Part shown: positions 25,463-33,890 of the stretch, piece by piece | How the letters are laid out: each line of letters opens with the position of its first letter | Numbering within the stretch: the first letter of the stretch is position 1 | Assembly (NCBI GenBank): GCA_016786665.1 | Contig: JAEUVZ010000008.1 | Location: 1-64,000, forward strand | Source of the DNA: Flavipsychrobacter sp. | Lineage (GTDB): Bacteria; Bacteroidota; Bacteroidia; Chitinophagales; Chitinophagaceae | DNA length: 64,000 nt | Direction: 5' to 3' | Program-made: the position numbers and the translations under genes | Notes under the pieces: generated by a model | What the model was told of the DNA's origin: nothing | The model's input: the letters and a program-made list of their open reading frames with translations, nothing else | Databases searched by the model: none

Positions 25463-25984
25463 ATGAAAAAGATACTGTTCGGACTTTTCCTGGCTATGTC
25501 TGTATCGCTCACCGGTTGGGCGCAGACCCAGAAGTATTGTGTGATAGACTCCAAATACATACTGGATAAGATGGTAGAGTACCGCGATGCCCAAACCAAA
25601 CTGGACCAATACTCCAAAGGCTGGCAAACCGAAATAGACAACCGCATGCAGGAGGTAGACAGGCTGTATAAGTCGTACCAGGCGGAGCGCGCCATGCTCT
25701 CCGACGATATGCGCAAGAAACGGGAGGAAGAAATAGTAGCGAAGGAAAAAGAAGCCAAAGACCTGCAGAAGAAATACTTCGGCTACGAAGGCGAGCTTTT
25801 TCGCAAGCGCCAGGACCTGGTGAAACCGATACAAGACAAAGTGTACAACGCCGTTCAGAAAATGGCCGCTAATAAATCGTATGACGTGGTGCTGGATAAG
25901 GCGGGTGGTGTAACACTCTTCTATGCCGACCCGAAGCTGGACAAGAGTGAGGATGTCTTAAAAATACTTGGAATAAACAAATAA
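25463..25984 (+). CDS. OmpH/Skp-family periplasmic chaperone, copy 1
   Basis: 173 residues from the ATG at 25463; an ATG three codons upstream (25454) is also possible. Signal peptide, then YCVIDSKYILDKMVEYRDAQ, a long charged coiled-coil region about residues 45-110 rich in Lys/Glu (MRKKREEEIVAKEKEAKDL) and a C-terminal core YDVVLDKAGGVTLFYADP. Skp trimers hold unfolded outer-membrane proteins in the periplasm and deliver them to BamA, which is encoded directly upstream. It is paralogous to the next gene. Confidence 0.9.
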   Translation: MKKILFGLFLAMSVSLTGWAQTQKYCVIDSKYILDKMVEYRDAQTKLDQYSKGWQTEIDNRMQEVDRLYKSYQAERAMLSDDMRKKREEEIVAKEKEAKDLQKKYFGYEGELFRKRQDLVKPIQDKVYNAVQKMAANKSYDVVLDKAGGVTLFYADPKLDKSEDVLKILGINK

Positions 25985-26028
25985 TGGTTCTTAATTTGCA
26001 CAACTTATTAAAATAGTAAATAATCGTA

Positions 26029-26535
26029 ATGAAGAAGATAATATTGCTTGTTGTTTGTGGCCTGTTGGTAGGTAATGTAGCGTTCAGCCAGATGAAGCTG
26101 GGATATATTAATTCGGCCGAGCTGCTGAACATAATGCCCGACGTGAAGAAGGCAAACGCCGATATAGAGGCGTACCAAAAGAGCTTTGTAGACCAGCTAC
26201 AGCAGCTGCAGAAGGAAGGTAACGACAAAGTGCAGGCATACCAGGCTGCGGAAAAAACTATGACCGATGCCGTGAAGGAAGCCCGTCAGCAGGAGATAAT
26301 GGACATAGAAAACCGCCTGCAGACCTTGCAGAAAAGCGCTGAAGAGAAAATAGTAAAGAAGCGTGAAGAACTCTATGGCCCCATACTGGAAAAAGTACAG
26401 AAGGCGATAGAAGATGTAGCAAAGGAAAAAGGCTACGACTATGTATTTGAAAGGGGCACAGGCCAGGGCGTACTGTTTGCCAAAGAGAGCTATAATATTA
26501 TGGCCGACGTAAAAACAAAGTTGGGCGTGAAGTAG
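26029..26535 (+). CDS. OmpH/Skp-family periplasmic chaperone, copy 2
   Basis: 168 residues. Signal peptide MKKIILLVVCGLLVGNVAFS, mature start QMKLGYINSAELLNIMPDVK, a coiled coil (MDIENRLQTLQKSAEEKIVK) and the closing core GYDYVFERGTGQGVLFAKE. Same family and layout as the preceding gene, 44 bp away, and followed by a strong terminator that ends the uppS operon. Two tandem skp genes after bamA are common in Bacteroidota; whether the two form mixed trimers is unknown. Confidence 0.92.
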   Translation: MKKIILLVVCGLLVGNVAFSQMKLGYINSAELLNIMPDVKKANADIEAYQKSFVDQLQQLQKEGNDKVQAYQAAEKTMTDAVKEARQQEIMDIENRLQTLQKSAEEKIVKKREELYGPILEKVQKAIEDVAKEKGYDYVFERGTGQGVLFAKESYNIMADVKTKLGVK

Positions 26536-26556
26536 AAGCGCCCCAAGAATATAGTA

Positions 26557-26590
26557 CAAGGCCCCGCATGTTGCGGGGCCTTGTTGTTTA
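26557..26590 (+). terminator. Intrinsic terminator of the uppS-bamA-skp operon
   Basis: 11-bp stem CAAGGCCCCGC/GCGGGGCCTTG with a 5-base loop, followed by TTGTTTA. It lies against the end of the convergent DUF1684 gene and could serve both directions. Confidence 0.88.
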
Positions 26591-27217
26591 TTACCACTTC
26601 CCTTCGCGCAGGTGCTGGCGGGTTTCTTCGCTCAGCATAAAGTTCTTTTCGCCGGCTTCCAGTGAAATGTCCAGGGAGTTTTCGCGGGGTGGAATAGGGC
26701 AGGAGTAGCCTTCTTTGTAAGCGCAGTAGGGGTTGTAGCATTTGTTGAAGTCTAGCTCTATTTTGCCGTTTTTGATGTCGGATATGCTCAGGTCCAGGTA
26801 TCGGCCGCCACCATAGGTAGTGGTAGTATTGGTATTGTCGGTAAAGGGCACGAATAGCAGGTCTTTATACTGCTCCGATTTTTCCCAGTTTACATTGCGG
26901 TAGGCGTGCAGTTCCAGGGCTTTACCGTTCAACTTGAATTTCAGCACTGCATATTCTTTATATTCCTTTTGCACCTTGGGGTTGTGTGTGGGTATCTTGA
27001 AAGAGGAGGCGTTGGGGGTGAGTACCACTTTTGCCGTTACCCGGTAGGTTTCGTCCGGTTGGTAGAAGGCGAGGAACCCTGTATCGGCAGCGGAGAGCGG
27101 GGAATTCTTATCGGTGGTGAATTCTTCCTTGTAATGGCGGCGGTGCTCGTGTATCGCCGCGTCATATTTTTTGTCGGCCTGGTGGGCCAGGAAGAGCAGA
27201 TAGAGGAATAACTTCAT
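26591..27217 (-). CDS. DUF1684 family protein
   Basis: 208 residues with a short hydrophobic N-terminus (KLFLYLLFLA). The conserved DUF1684 pattern is present: FLAFYQPDETYRVTAKV, KEYAVLKFKLNGKALELHAY, DLLFVPFTDNTN, YGGGRYLDL, DFNKCYNPYCAY and CPIPPRENSLDISLEAGEK. The Asn-Pro-x-Cys-Ala-Tyr and Cys-Pro-x-Pro-Pro segments suggest a metal or active site, but the family's function is not established. It is last in a three-gene unit, 6 bp after the membrane protein gene. Confidence 0.92.
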   Translation of the reverse strand: MKLFLYLLFLAHQADKKYDAAIHEHRRHYKEEFTTDKNSPLSAADTGFLAFYQPDETYRVTAKVVLTPNASSFKIPTHNPKVQKEYKEYAVLKFKLNGKALELHAYRNVNWEKSEQYKDLLFVPFTDNTNTTTTYGGGRYLDLSISDIKNGKIELDFNKCYNPYCAYKEGYSCPIPPRENSLDISLEAGEKNFMLSEETRQHLREGKW

Positions 27218-27223
27218 GACATT

Positions 27224-28462
27224 CTATTTATTGGAGGTGAAAGTAGCAGGTAACTTAATTTCAGACAGTGCCAACCCTATTACCAGCAGCGCGGAGGGAT
27301 AAAGCTGTACCACCAGCCGGTCGAAAGATGTGGCCAGGTGCCATTGCAGATTCCGGGGTGTAATAAGGTATACGAACAAGTAGCACGCGAATATGCCTGC
27401 GAGCAGGTAGAAGTTCCGGCTGAGGTTTTTTTGTACCAGTATGCTGTAGCCCAGGTAAACCATCGTGAGCAGCTTCAGCATAGAGAATATATTGTCAAAG
27501 CTTCCCTTCATAAACGAGACAATCAATTTGTACCGCTCCTTATCAGTAATAAGGGAGGTAATGCCGGTGTTGCCTCCGGTTTCGTACACTGCGGCTATGT
27601 CATTGGCCGGAGCAAATCCCAGCCGGAAGACGCCAAGAGCCAGCACAAAAGGAAGCGCCCCGCCTATCGTGTAGCGTAGATGGTTCTTGGAGAGGAATGT
27701 TTTGAAGTAGAACAACCCGAACAGGGCGCAGGTAAAGATGCCCTCGTTCTTTACCCAAAGTGCCGCTCCCAGGCTGGCGCTGCACAGCAGCAGCCATACC
27801 CGGTTGCCCGACTGCCTGAACTGGTTGATGCACAGTATTGCCGACAGTATGTAGAAAGAGAGCAGGGTATCGGCGTATTGGTTAAGCCCGCAGTTGAGGT
27901 AGTAGGGATGCACAACCAGCAGTAGCAGCAACAGGGTAGCCACACCCAGGTGTCGTTTACTTACCTCCAGGAATATCATAACGGGAATGGCCACCGTGGC
28001 GAATAGCGAAATGCCAAGCGGTGCCATCAGTGTTTCATTGCCCAGCAGCCGCCAGAAGAACGAGGTAGCGCCGTAATAGCCCATGGGGTAGTCGGGGTGG
28101 GCGTCTGCTCCGCCGTACCACAGCAACTGCCGCCAGTGGGCGGGGTCAGCCAGGAATTTGGAGGCGAAGTTCCAGTTTCCTACTGCGTCTGTATCGCCGT
28201 GTTTGCGTACCAGCAGCACGCAGGCCGCGGTAAGGAGTGCTATGCCACCACCCAGCACGTAGAAAGCGGGCCTGCTGATAGTTCCGGTGGTTTCGTTCCG
28301 GGTATGGCGCACGATATACCTAAAGGATAATACCCCAGCTGCGGCCATTAATACCGCCAATAGGTATATAGGTATATGCAGCAGCAGCGAGAAGAAGTTC
28401 CCGATACTCAGCAGGCTGATGAAAAGCCCGAGCCATATAAGGTGCAGCGTGCTTTTGTTCAT
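27224..28462 (-). CDS. Polytopic membrane protein, probable GT-C-type glycosyltransferase
   Basis: 412 residues from the ATG at 28462, with about ten membrane helices. The first extracytoplasmic loop, HGDTDAVGNWNFASKFL then GADAHPDYPMGYYGATSF, has acidic residues placed as in polyprenyl-phosphate-dependent GT-C enzymes (family 39-like). That points to sugar transfer from a lipid carrier outside the membrane, but the assignment rests on topology and this loop only. Its ATG overlaps the TGA of the preceding gene (ATGA), so the two are coupled. A longer upstream start would overlap that gene more and is rejected. Confidence 0.7.
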   Translation of the reverse strand: MNKSTLHLIWLGLFISLLSIGNFFSLLLHIPIYLLAVLMAAAGVLSFRYIVRHTRNETTGTISRPAFYVLGGGIALLTAACVLLVRKHGDTDAVGNWNFASKFLADPAHWRQLLWYGGADAHPDYPMGYYGATSFFWRLLGNETLMAPLGISLFATVAIPVMIFLEVSKRHLGVATLLLLLLVVHPYYLNCGLNQYADTLLSFYILSAILCINQFRQSGNRVWLLLCSASLGAALWVKNEGIFTCALFGLFYFKTFLSKNHLRYTIGGALPFVLALGVFRLGFAPANDIAAVYETGGNTGITSLITDKERYKLIVSFMKGSFDNIFSMLKLLTMVYLGYSILVQKNLSRNFYLLAGIFACYLFVYLITPRNLQWHLATSFDRLVVQLYPSALLVIGLALSEIKLPATFTSNK

Positions 28463-28848
28463 TTCAGTTTCTGTTTTATAGCTACGTAGTGATAGATAGA
28501 GTCGTGGTATTCCCAAATTATCTGCGCGCCTTCCGCTATGTATTGCGGTGCGGCGTCGGCCTCATTGCGAAACAGCAGCAGCGCCGTGTCCGACAATGTG
28601 TTCTTTTCCATCACTACTGGGGAGAGTATATAGCGGGCTATCAGGTAGGTTTCCCAGCCATTCAGGCTGTCAAGCGGTAAGCCCAGGTATTGCAGGCGGC
28701 TATCCGGCGGCAGTTGTTTTTTTAGGGTGGATAGGCTTTGCTCCATGTAGTCTACATGATCCCTCGTGCGGCCGCTCTTTATATAATAGAGGGCAAGTAC
28801 CGCACCGAATGCTGACGTAAGAAGAATATTGACCCATTTGCTACTCAT
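28459..28848 (-). CDS. Small single-pass membrane protein, unrecognised
   Basis: 129 residues: an N-terminal membrane anchor (VNILLTSAFGAVLALYYI) and a soluble part with YLGLPLDSLNGWETYLIARY, LSDTALLLFRNEADAAPQYI and a terminal IKQKLK. I do not recognise a family. The LFRNE-type strand pattern and the coupling to a glycosyltransferase-like membrane protein through an ATGA overlap suggest an accessory factor, which is inference. It is the first gene of the unit that also contains DUF1684. Confidence 0.65.
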   Translation of the reverse strand: MSSKWVNILLTSAFGAVLALYYIKSGRTRDHVDYMEQSLSTLKKQLPPDSRLQYLGLPLDSLNGWETYLIARYILSPVVMEKNTLSDTALLLFRNEADAAPQYIAEGAQIIWEYHDSIYHYVAIKQKLK

Positions 28849-28885
28849 ACTGGTGGGAAAGATACAATGAATATACGGAGTAAAT

Positions 28886-28911
28886 AAACGCCCTGCTGGT
28901 GCAGGGCGTTT
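28886..28911 (-). terminator. Intrinsic terminator after lysS
   Basis: 11-bp perfect stem AAACGCCCTGC/GCAGGGCGTTT with a 4-base loop, followed on the minus strand by ATTTA. Six bases from the lysS stop codon. Confidence 0.88.
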
Positions 28912-28916
28912 GTAAG

Positions 28917-30437
28917 TTATTCAGCAGTTTTTTCAGGCCTCATTTGCGGGAAGAGCAATACATCCTGTATCGAAACATTCCCGGTAAGGAGCATCGCCAG
29001 GCGCTCTATGCCAAAGCCAATGCCCGCGGTGGGGGGCATACCATATTCCAGCGCCCGCAGGAAATCGTAGTCTATATACATCGCCTCTTCATCGCCACGC
29101 TCCATCAGTTTTACCTGGTCTTCAAAGCGTTCCCGCTGGTCTATCGGGTCGTTCAGCTCGCTATAGGCGTTCGCTATTTCTTTACCGTTTATAATCAGCT
29201 CAAAGCGCTCTACCAGGCCCGGTTTGTCGCGGTGCTTTTTGGTGAGGGGGCTCATTTCTATCGGGTAGTCTATAATAAAGGTGGGCTGCACGTAGTGTTT
29301 CTCGCACTTGCCGCCAAATATTTCGTCTATCAGCTTTCCCTTGCCCATGGAGGCATCGGTTTCTATGCGCAGTTGCTTGCACACCTCGCGCAGGCCGTTT
29401 TCGTCCATCCCCGAGATGTCAAAGCCCGTGTGTTCCTTTATCGCGTCGTAGATGCTCACGCGGCGGTAGGGAGCTTTAAAGTCTATCGCTACGCCATCTA
29501 CCTGGGTTACGCTGGTGCCATTGGTAGCTATAGCGGTTTTTTCCAGCATTTCCTCGGTGGTCTCCATCATCCATATATAGTCCTTATATGCGGTATAGAA
29601 CTCCAGGATAGTAAACTCGGGGTTGTGCGTGCGGTCCATACCCTCGTTGCGGAAGTTGCGGCTGAACTCATACACCCAGTCGAAGCCGCCTACTATCAGG
29701 CGCTTCAGGTAGAGTTCGTTGGCTATGCGCAGGTACAGGGGGATATCCAGCGCGTTGTGGTGCGTTGCAAAGGGTCGCGCGATAGCGCCGCCGGGAATGC
29801 TTTGCAGCACGGGGGTATCTACTTCCAGTGCGCCGCGCTCGTTCAGGAACGTGCGGATGGCGTTCTTCATTTTGGTTATTTTGATGAACGTATCGCGCAC
29901 ACCGGGGTTCACAATAAGGTCGGCATAGCGCTGGCGGTATTTGAATTCCAGGTCGGTAACGGCGTCAAACACCTCGCCGTCTTTCTCCTTTACCACCGGC
30001 AGGGGGCGCAGGGCTTTGGTCAGTATCTGGAACGACTCTACGTGTATGGAGGTTTCACCGGTCTTGGTGATGAACACAAAACCTTTAATGCCTATGATGT
30101 CGCCAATGTCCAGCAGTTTTTTCCATACGGTGTTGTACAGGGTCTTATCTTCTCCCGGGCATATGTCGTCGCGTTTTATGTACACTTGTATGCGGCCGGT
30201 GCTGTCTTGCAGCACTGCGAAGTTGGCCTTGCCCATATCGCGCACGCTCATGATGCGCCCGGCGAAGGATACGTTTTTAAATGCTTCCTGTTTTTCCTCA
30301 GTGAACTCTTCCTTTATCTGTTTGGCAGTATGTGTTATTTCAAATAAAGGGGCGGGGTATGGGTCTATGCCCAGCGCTTCCAGCTCTTTCAGCTTCCCGC
30401 GGCGTACTTCTTCCTGTTCACTAAGTGTTGTTAACAT
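28917..30437 (-). CDS. lysS: Lysyl-tRNA synthetase, class II
   Basis: 506 residues. The N-terminal OB-fold anticodon-binding domain shows [20 protein letters not shown]. Class II motif 2 is [20 protein letters not shown] and motif 3 is [12 protein letters not shown], with the lysine pocket region [16 protein letters not shown] between. It charges tRNA-Lys in the cytoplasm. Length and all motifs are as expected. A TATTTTTG -7 box lies 35 bp upstream and a strong terminator directly downstream, so it appears to be a single-gene transcript. Confidence 0.97.
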   Translation of the reverse strand: MLTTLSEQEEVRRGKLKELEALGIDPYPAPLFEITHTAKQIKEEFTEEKQEAFKNVSFAGRIMSVRDMGKANFAVLQDSTGRIQVYIKRDDICPGEDKTLYNTVWKKLLDIGDIIGIKGFVFITKTGETSIHVESFQILTKALRPLPVVKEKDGEVFDAVTDLEFKYRQRYADLIVNPGVRDTFIKITKMKNAIRTFLNERGALEVDTPVLQSIPGGAIARPFATHHNALDIPLYLRIANELYLKRLIVGGFDWVYEFSRNFRNEGMDRTHNPEFTILEFYTAYKDYIWMMETTEEMLEKTAIATNGTSVTQVDGVAIDFKAPYRRVSIYDAIKEHTGFDISGMDENGLREVCKQLRIETDASMGKGKLIDEIFGGKCEKHYVQPTFIIDYPIEMSPLTKKHRDKPGLVERFELIINGKEIANAYSELNDPIDQRERFEDQVKLMERGDEEAMYIDYDFLRALEYGMPPTAGIGFGIERLAMLLTGNVSIQDVLLFPQMRPEKTAE

Positions 30438-30471
30438 TACGATGTTTTGTATTTAAAAAATGGAATGTGTG

Positions 30472-30479
30472 CAAAAATA
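30472..30479 (-). promoter_or_regulatory. lysS promoter -7 box
   Basis: On the minus strand TATTTTTG fits TAnnTTTG, 35 bp before the lysS ATG. No matching -33 TTTG at 19-21 bp. Confidence 0.4.
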
Positions 30480-30520
30480 GTGATAAGTTAGTTTAGGCGG
30501 GTATTTTTAATACACGATGG

Positions 30521-31486
30521 TTACAGGCTGATGCGGAAGAGTTTTCCCGCTTCGCCGCATACCAGGAGGCTGCCATCGGGGGAGCGGGCAATGCTGTTGA
30601 GGCCCACCTCGGTCAGCTTGTTGTAGGGTGTCCAGTTTTGCCCGCCATCGGTGGTGCGAATGATAAGGCCTTTTTCGCCTACAGCCCAGCCATTATTGAG
30701 GTCGGTAAAGAGGATGTCCTGCAGGTGGTATTTAGGAATGGTAATGCTGTTCCCGTTCCGCAGGCGTTGCCAGCTGGTGCCTGCATCGCTGGAGTGGAAT
30801 ACGCTGCCGGCGTAGCCGCACACCCATACATCGCTGGTGCCTACGCAGGTCATCGCCAGGAAGTTGTCGTTCTTTATGTCCAGGTACTCCCAGGTATCGC
30901 CGGCGTCGTATGTTTTCAGCACTACGCCATAGCCGCAGGCGTAGCCCACCTGGGGTGTTATCATTGCCACATCATTCAGGCCAAAGTCGAAGGCGTGGGT
31001 CTTTAGTACATTCAGCTGCGAGTCAACGATCACTATTTTCCCGGTGCGCTGGCCGTCGCGGCTCACCATTACCAGGCGATCGTCACCTGCAAAGGCCATT
31101 CCTACGTGAAATTCCCAGTTGCCTATTTCCCGGTAGGTCCAGCTTTGCGCCACATCGCGGGAAAAGAGCATTTTACCATCAAAGGCCGCGGCGTATATAG
31201 CGCCTGTAGGCGATACTTCCAGCTCGTAGAGCCCTTTCTGCACTTCATCATACGCACGGGCGCTCCAGGTACGCCCTCCGTCGGTAGAAGCCAGCATTTC
31301 CGCTTTCAGGAAGCGCTCGCCACCGGCTACCAGGCAGAGTGTATCGTTTACGAATTTTATTTTGTTGAGGCGGGAGGTGGTATTGGTTTCCACCACTTCT
31401 ATTTTGTCGAAGTGGCGGCGCTGTTTGGTGCAGGCGGCCAGCCCGGGTAATAGTAGTAACAGTAATAAGTATTTCAGGTTTCGCAT
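30521..31486 (-). CDS. Ycf48/BNR-repeat lipoprotein
   Basis: 321 residues from the ATG at 31486; an ATG five codons upstream (31501) is an alternative. A lipoprotein signal ends LLLPGLAAC, so it is lipid-anchored in the envelope. The mature part is a beta-propeller with four Asp-box motifs: STDGGRTW, TYDAGDTW, SSDAGTSW and TTDGGQNW, the pattern of Ycf48-like photosystem-assembly factors and sialidase-like propellers. Bacteroidota have many such lipoproteins without known function. It lies about 50 bp downstream of the DUF58 gene and may be the last gene of that operon. Confidence 0.88.
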   Translation of the reverse strand: MRNLKYLLLLLLLPGLAACTKQRRHFDKIEVVETNTTSRLNKIKFVNDTLCLVAGGERFLKAEMLASTDGGRTWSARAYDEVQKGLYELEVSPTGAIYAAAFDGKMLFSRDVAQSWTYREIGNWEFHVGMAFAGDDRLVMVSRDGQRTGKIVIVDSQLNVLKTHAFDFGLNDVAMITPQVGYACGYGVVLKTYDAGDTWEYLDIKNDNFLAMTCVGTSDVWVCGYAGSVFHSSDAGTSWQRLRNGNSITIPKYHLQDILFTDLNNGWAVGEKGLIIRTTDGGQNWTPYNKLTEVGLNSIARSPDGSLLVCGEAGKLFRISL

Positions 31487-31535
31487 CTGCCTCATAAACA
31501 TTTCGGCCTGAAATTTACAGAATATATGGGAGTGT

Positions 31536-32873
31536 CTATATCATTTGCTTTGCTTTCAGCTCCAGATATTTATTTATTACGTCCAGGGTAAGGCCGGCCG
31601 GGGTGGTGAGGATGGAGAGGATGCCGTGCCTTCTCAGCTCGCGTACTATCTGTTTCTTCTCGTAGTCGAAGCGGTCGGCAATGGTTTTTATGTATATGCC
31701 CTCGGTGGTATCGGGTTGGTTTTCCTGTAGTTCTTTCAGCAGCGTATTGCGGAAGAAGATAACACATACCAGGTGGCGGGCGGCCATCTGGCGCAGGTAC
31801 GGAAGCTGCCGCTCCAGCGAGGAATAGGTTTCAAAGTTGGTGAACAGCAGTATGCAGCTACGCTGGTTTATTTTCCGTGTAGTGGTCACCAGCAGGTTGG
31901 CATAGTCACTTTCTTTAAAATCGGTTTGTTGTTTGTAGAGTGCTTCCAGCAGGTGGTTTATCTGTCCGTTCTTGCGCTCTGCGGGCACTATATCGGTGCT
32001 GTTGTGCGAGAAGGTGATGAGCCCGGCCTTATCGTGCTTCAGCAGGGTTACATTCAGCAGTGCCAGGGTGGCGTTGATGGAGTAGTCCAGCAGGGTCATG
32101 CCATCAAAGGGCATTTTCATGGCCCTGCCTTTGTCTATAATGGCGTAAATCTGTTGCTGGCGGGCATCGGTAAAGGTGTTCACCATCAGGTTGCCACGGC
32201 GGGCGGTCGCTTTCCAGTTAATGGTGCGCACATCATCGCCCTGCACGTAGTCTTTAATCTTTTCAAACTCCAGGCTGTGGCCCAGGCGGCGTATCTTCCG
32301 GGAGCCGGTAAGGTTGCTGCCGCTGATGGCCATTAGCTGGTATTGCTTCAGTTGCAGGTACGATGGGTAGGTTTTTACCATCATGGGCTCGCAGGCCACT
32401 ATCCTGCGCTGCACCAGGCGGATGGGTGACTTGATAAAGCACAACACATTGCCGAAGATATATTCGCCCCGCTCTACCGGTCTTATCTTGTACCCGAACG
32501 CTACCTTAACGTTAATGGGCAGTTTCATCCGGTGGTAGAAGTCGCGGTTTTGCAGTTGTACCGGTTGCTCTTCCACCACACCGGCGTACACCGTAAACGG
32601 AAAGGTACTGAGGAAGGAAAACTTTACATCATTTTCATCCCCCAGGCTCAGGCGCGGGGCTACAATGCGGGTAACCTTTATCGCCCCTTTCACCACGAAG
32701 AGCAGCGTATAGTCGGCCAGGGTAAGCGCCCACAGTACGGCGCAGGCCAGCAGGGCCACCTGCAGCAGGGGCTGCCAAAAGAAGGACGTAAAGAACAGCA
32801 CTATTACTGCCGTTATCAGCACGTACCACTCCCGGGTAAGGTATAGATTACGTATGTATCCTTTGCTGTTCAA
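31536..32873 (-). CDS. DUF58 domain membrane protein
   Basis: 445 residues. Two membrane helices near the N-terminus (LITAVIVLFFTSFFWQPLL, ACAVLWALTLADYTLLFVV) precede a beta-rich segment and the DUF58 core, with the hallmark YVQGDDVRTINWKATARRG. The C-terminal part, IYAIIDKGRAMKM and LLFTNFETYSSLERQLPYL, resembles a von Willebrand A-like fold. DUF58 proteins are encoded with MoxR ATPases and are thought to be their partners. Here it is 33 bp downstream of moxR in the same operon. Confidence 0.94.
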   Translation of the reverse strand: MNSKGYIRNLYLTREWYVLITAVIVLFFTSFFWQPLLQVALLACAVLWALTLADYTLLFVVKGAIKVTRIVAPRLSLGDENDVKFSFLSTFPFTVYAGVVEEQPVQLQNRDFYHRMKLPINVKVAFGYKIRPVERGEYIFGNVLCFIKSPIRLVQRRIVACEPMMVKTYPSYLQLKQYQLMAISGSNLTGSRKIRRLGHSLEFEKIKDYVQGDDVRTINWKATARRGNLMVNTFTDARQQQIYAIIDKGRAMKMPFDGMTLLDYSINATLALLNVTLLKHDKAGLITFSHNSTDIVPAERKNGQINHLLEALYKQQTDFKESDYANLLVTTTRKINQRSCILLFTNFETYSSLERQLPYLRQMAARHLVCVIFFRNTLLKELQENQPDTTEGIYIKTIADRFDYEKKQIVRELRRHGILSILTTPAGLTLDVINKYLELKAKQMI

Positions 32874-32906
32874 TGATGGTGTTTTCTGTTTTGGTAGGTG
32901 GTGTTA

Positions 32907-33890
32907 TTACCTGGGTATTTCCATTCGTGCGATGATCTCTTTCAGCACATCATCGGTCGTTAGTCCTTCCATTTCCTTTTCCGGGGTCAGGTTTACCCGG
33001 TGGCGGAGTACGGGCAGCGCCGCATAGGTAATGTCTTCGGGTATCACAAAGTTGCGGCCGCGCAGCACACCTATGGCCTTCGCCATCTGCAGCAGCGCCA
33101 GGCTGGCCCGGGGCGATGCGCCCAGGTACAGGCTGCGGTCGTTACGCGTTTCGTGAGTGATGCGGGCGATGAACTCCACCAGCTTTTTTTCTACATGTAT
33201 CTGGCGCACCATCTGGCGGGCGTTGTGCAGTATATCGGGTGTGATAACGGCCTGCGCCGCGTTCAGTAGTTCGGCTATACCATGCTCTCCCTGGCGTTCC
33301 AGTATCCGCACTTCTTCCTCCAGGGTGGGGTAGCCCACTACTATCTTCATCATAAAGCGGTCCAGTTGCGCTTCCGGCAGGCGGTAAGTGCCTTCGTGCT
33401 CTATCGGGTTCTGCGTGGCTATCACCATAAAGGGAGGCTGCATTTTGTAGCTGTGCCCGTCTACCGTTACCTGCCGCTCTTCCATTACTTCAAAAAGGGC
33501 CGCCTGGGTTTTGGCAGGAGCGCGGTTTATCTCGTCTATCAGCACCATGTTGCTGAAGACCGGGCCTGGCTTAAACTGGAATGCGGCCGTCTGCGGGTTA
33601 AACACGCTGGTGCCTATTACATCGCTCGGCATCAGGTCGGGCGTAAACTGTATGCGGGAGAAATGCGTGTTTATCAGCCGTGCCAGCAACTTGGCGGTCA
33701 GGGTCTTGGCTACACCCGGCACGCCTTCTATCAGCACATGGCCATCGGCCAGCAGCCCCGCCATCAGCAGCTCTATCATGTTGTGCTGGCCTACTACCAC
33801 TTCCTGTATCTTGTCCTGCACCCGCTCTACCAGTTCGGTAAGCGGGTGGGTGGCCGGTTCCTGTTGCGGTATGTTCTCTGTAGTGTCCAT
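32907..33890 (-). CDS. MoxR-family AAA+ ATPase
   Basis: 327 residues. Walker A GVPGVAKTLTAKLLA near residue 60, Walker B LIDEINRAPAKTQAALFEVM, sensor 1 ATQNPIEHEGTYRLPEAQLD and the sensor 2 region GASPRASLALLQMAKA. MoxR ATPases act as chaperones that help to mature metal- or complex-containing enzymes, but in most DUF58-containing operons the target is unknown. Its ATG overlaps the stop of the DUF4350 gene by one base (TAATG), so synthesis of the two is coupled. Confidence 0.96.
   Translation of the reverse strand: MDTTENIPQQEPATHPLTELVERVQDKIQEVVVGQHNMIELLMAGLLADGHVLIEGVPGVAKTLTAKLLARLINTHFSRIQFTPDLMPSDVIGTSVFNPQTAAFQFKPGPVFSNMVLIDEINRAPAKTQAALFEVMEERQVTVDGHSYKMQPPFMVIATQNPIEHEGTYRLPEAQLDRFMMKIVVGYPTLEEEVRILERQGEHGIAELLNAAQAVITPDILHNARQMVRQIHVEKKLVEFIARITHETRNDRSLYLGASPRASLALLQMAKAIGVLRGRNFVIPEDITYAALPVLRHRVNLTPEKEMEGLTTDDVLKEIIARMEIPR

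Noticed and set aside
28899-30347. Open frame of 482 codons on the plus strand opposite lysS
   Set aside because: It mirrors the entire lysS gene; its translation shows no domain, while the minus strand encodes a complete class II synthetase. A by-product of codon bias.
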